DNA from: CAYGDT01 sp964348745
GTDB lineage: Bacteria; Patescibacteriota; Gracilibacteria; Peribacterales; Peribacteraceae
Length of the DNA: 7,216 nt
NCBI GenBank assembly: GCA_964348745.1
Contig: CAYGDT010000069.1
Span: 1-7,216, forward strand
Reading direction: 5' to 3'
Every line of letters begins with the position of its first letter. Positions within the stretch are counted from its first letter, which is position 1. Below the pieces are notes generated by a model. It was not told where the DNA came from and did not search any database. It saw only the letters and a program-made list of their open reading frames with translations. A program made the position numbers and the translations under genes. This document shows, piece after piece, positions 6,787-7,216 of this stretch.

Positions 6787-6791
6787 GTCAA
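6763..6791 (-). promoter_or_regulatory. Promoter of hisS, mirror image of the facing promoter
   Basis: On the minus strand TTGACA (6791-6786) is followed after 17 bp by TACTGT (6768-6763). The predicted start near 6756 gives a leader of about 22 nt to the ATG at 6734. The two opposed promoters share the same DNA, so polymerase could occupy only one at a time. Confidence 0.45.
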
Positions 6792-6795
6792 TATT

Positions 6796-7152
6796 ATGGC
6801 TCGCAAGAGTTTCACCGAAAGCACGTGGCGTTCTGATCCATGGTTTAAAAAACTGTGTAAGGCTGTCATTGAATGCAAGACAGAGCAGCAAGCGGCGGAG
6901 TTTCTCCGTGATGTCGGCACGCTCACGGAACTGAAAGACTGGAGCGAGCGGCTTGAAATGGCGGATAGAATTATGGAGGGGCAAACCTACCGCGACATTA
7001 CGGAAGAAATGGGTGTCAGCACGACAACGGTGACGCGTGTGGCACGGTTCCTGAAAGACGGGAAGGGTTATGCTCGATTCCTCAAGAGAAAGCATGGACA
7101 TCATTCCCACGCAAGAATGCGTGGGGAGAGACTGGGATCGACTGCTGCATAA
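6796..7152 (+). CDS. TrpR/YerC-YecD family DNA-binding protein
   Basis: This small cytoplasmic protein is predicted to bind DNA through a TrpR-type helix-turn-helix. From ATG 6796 it has 118 residues. Residues 16-57 (FKKLCKAVIECKTEQQAAEF...LTELKDWSERLEMADRI) match the helical core shared by TrpR and YerC, including the LTELxxxxxRLEMA signature. The helix-turn-helix spans about 64-86 (TYRDITEEMGVSTTTVTRVARFL), with the recognition helix in GVSTTTVTRV. KDGKGYARFL (87-96) corresponds to the NxGxxGY tail of YerC proteins. A basic, His-rich extension (97-118) goes beyond the family's usual end. A GTG at 6778 would add six residues but lies in the promoter dyad, so ATG 6796 is preferred. The ligand and regulon are unknown, and tryptophan binding should not be assumed from the family name. 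It diverges from hisS across a shared dyad, which suggests autoregulation and perhaps control of hisS. Confidence 0.88.
   Translation: MARKSFTESTWRSDPWFKKLCKAVIECKTEQQAAEFLRDVGTLTELKDWSERLEMADRIMEGQTYRDITEEMGVSTTTVTRVARFLKDGKGYARFLKRKHGHHSHARMRGERLGSTAA
7106..7125 (+). repeat. Hairpin within the 3' end of the TrpR-like gene
   Basis: CCCACGC (7106-7112) and GCGTGGG (7119-7125) form a perfect 7-bp G+C-rich stem with a 6-nt loop. It lies inside the codons of the basic tail. No T-run follows, so it is not a terminator; it may slow 3' decay or simply be chance. Confidence 0.4.
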
Positions 7153-7175
7153 AAATATATTACGCACTCGAACTC

Positions 7176-7204
7176 AATCCCTCCTCACCGGAGGGATTTA
7201 TTTA
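7176..7204 (+). terminator. Intrinsic terminator after the TrpR-like gene
   Basis: AATCCCTCC (7176-7184) pairs perfectly with GGAGGGATT (7190-7198) over a 5-nt loop, TCACC. A T-rich but broken tail (TTTATTTATAA) follows. It sits 24 nt beyond the stop codon at 7150-7152. The 9-bp stem and T-rich tail suit a Rho-independent terminator for the plus strand. Confidence 0.75.
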
Positions 7205-7216
7205 TAACTATAAAAT

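Larger units (their letters stand above)
6758..6791. promoter_or_regulatory. 12-bp inverted repeat between divergent hisS and the TrpR-like gene, candidate operator
   Basis: TTGACACAGTAC (6758-6769) and GTACTCTGTCAA (6780-6791) are reverse complements with one mismatch, separated by 10 bp. The dyad covers the complete core promoters of both genes, and each outer end is a TTGACA hexamer. Bound protein would affect both genes. The neighbouring TrpR/YerC-like protein is an obvious candidate for autoregulation. The GTACT/AGTAC arms recall those of the E. coli trp operator but face the other way, so the link is only inferred. Confidence 0.6.

Noticed and set aside
6735..6926. N-terminal extension of hisS to a 514-residue protein
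   Set aside because: The added residues resemble no HisRS, overlap the TrpR-like gene on the other strand and run through both promoters; the conserved sequence begins near 6734.

Overview
The window is about half G+C and densely packed with five bacterial protein genes. They are read as nrdJ (minus, runs off the left edge), an NAD(P)H-dependent FMN reductase-like flavoprotein (plus), ribD (minus), hisS (minus) and a TrpR/YerC-family repressor-like gene (plus). The HisRS is the archaeal-like variant that I associate with Patescibacteria (CPR) genomes. No gene has a convincing Shine-Dalgarno sequence, and at least two predicted transcripts begin within a few bases of the start codon. These points suggest a CPR bacterium, perhaps Peregrinibacteria-like, but this is an inference and not proven by the window. 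The standard genetic code fits: UGA acts as a stop after ribD and no in-frame UGA occurs in the long genes.

Left half (1-3346, minus): a long adenosylcobalamin-dependent (class II) ribonucleotide reductase, open over 1115 codons and cut off inside its C-terminal zinc ribbon. The first 41 bases form a perfect snap-back palindrome that probably marks an assembly artefact at a contig end, so the last few codons should not be trusted. Upstream of the start (3347-3440) is a textbook regulatory region. A sigma70-type promoter (TTGACC, 17 bp, TATCTT) overlaps one of two NrdR-box-like 16-mers spaced about three helical turns apart.

Middle (3582-5318): a flavodoxin-fold reductase with an extended -10 promoter almost touching its ATG converges tail to tail with ribD, the two stop codons being 2 bp apart. 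RibD has the complete deaminase zinc site but a short reductase C-terminus. It also carries three slippage-prone repeats: four copies of a 7-bp unit, three copies of a 9-bp unit, and an A8 run. Both genes concern flavins: one makes a riboflavin precursor and the other uses FMN.

Right part (5382-7216): hisS and the TrpR/YerC-like gene diverge from a compact region. A near-perfect 12-bp inverted repeat there places a TTGACA hexamer facing each direction, so the two promoters overlap almost symmetrically. An intrinsic terminator follows the TrpR-like gene. No RNA genes, CRISPR arrays or mobile elements were seen. The most interesting material is regulatory: NrdR control of nrdJ, the symmetric divergent operator-promoter, the leaderless starts, and the repeat tracts within ribD.
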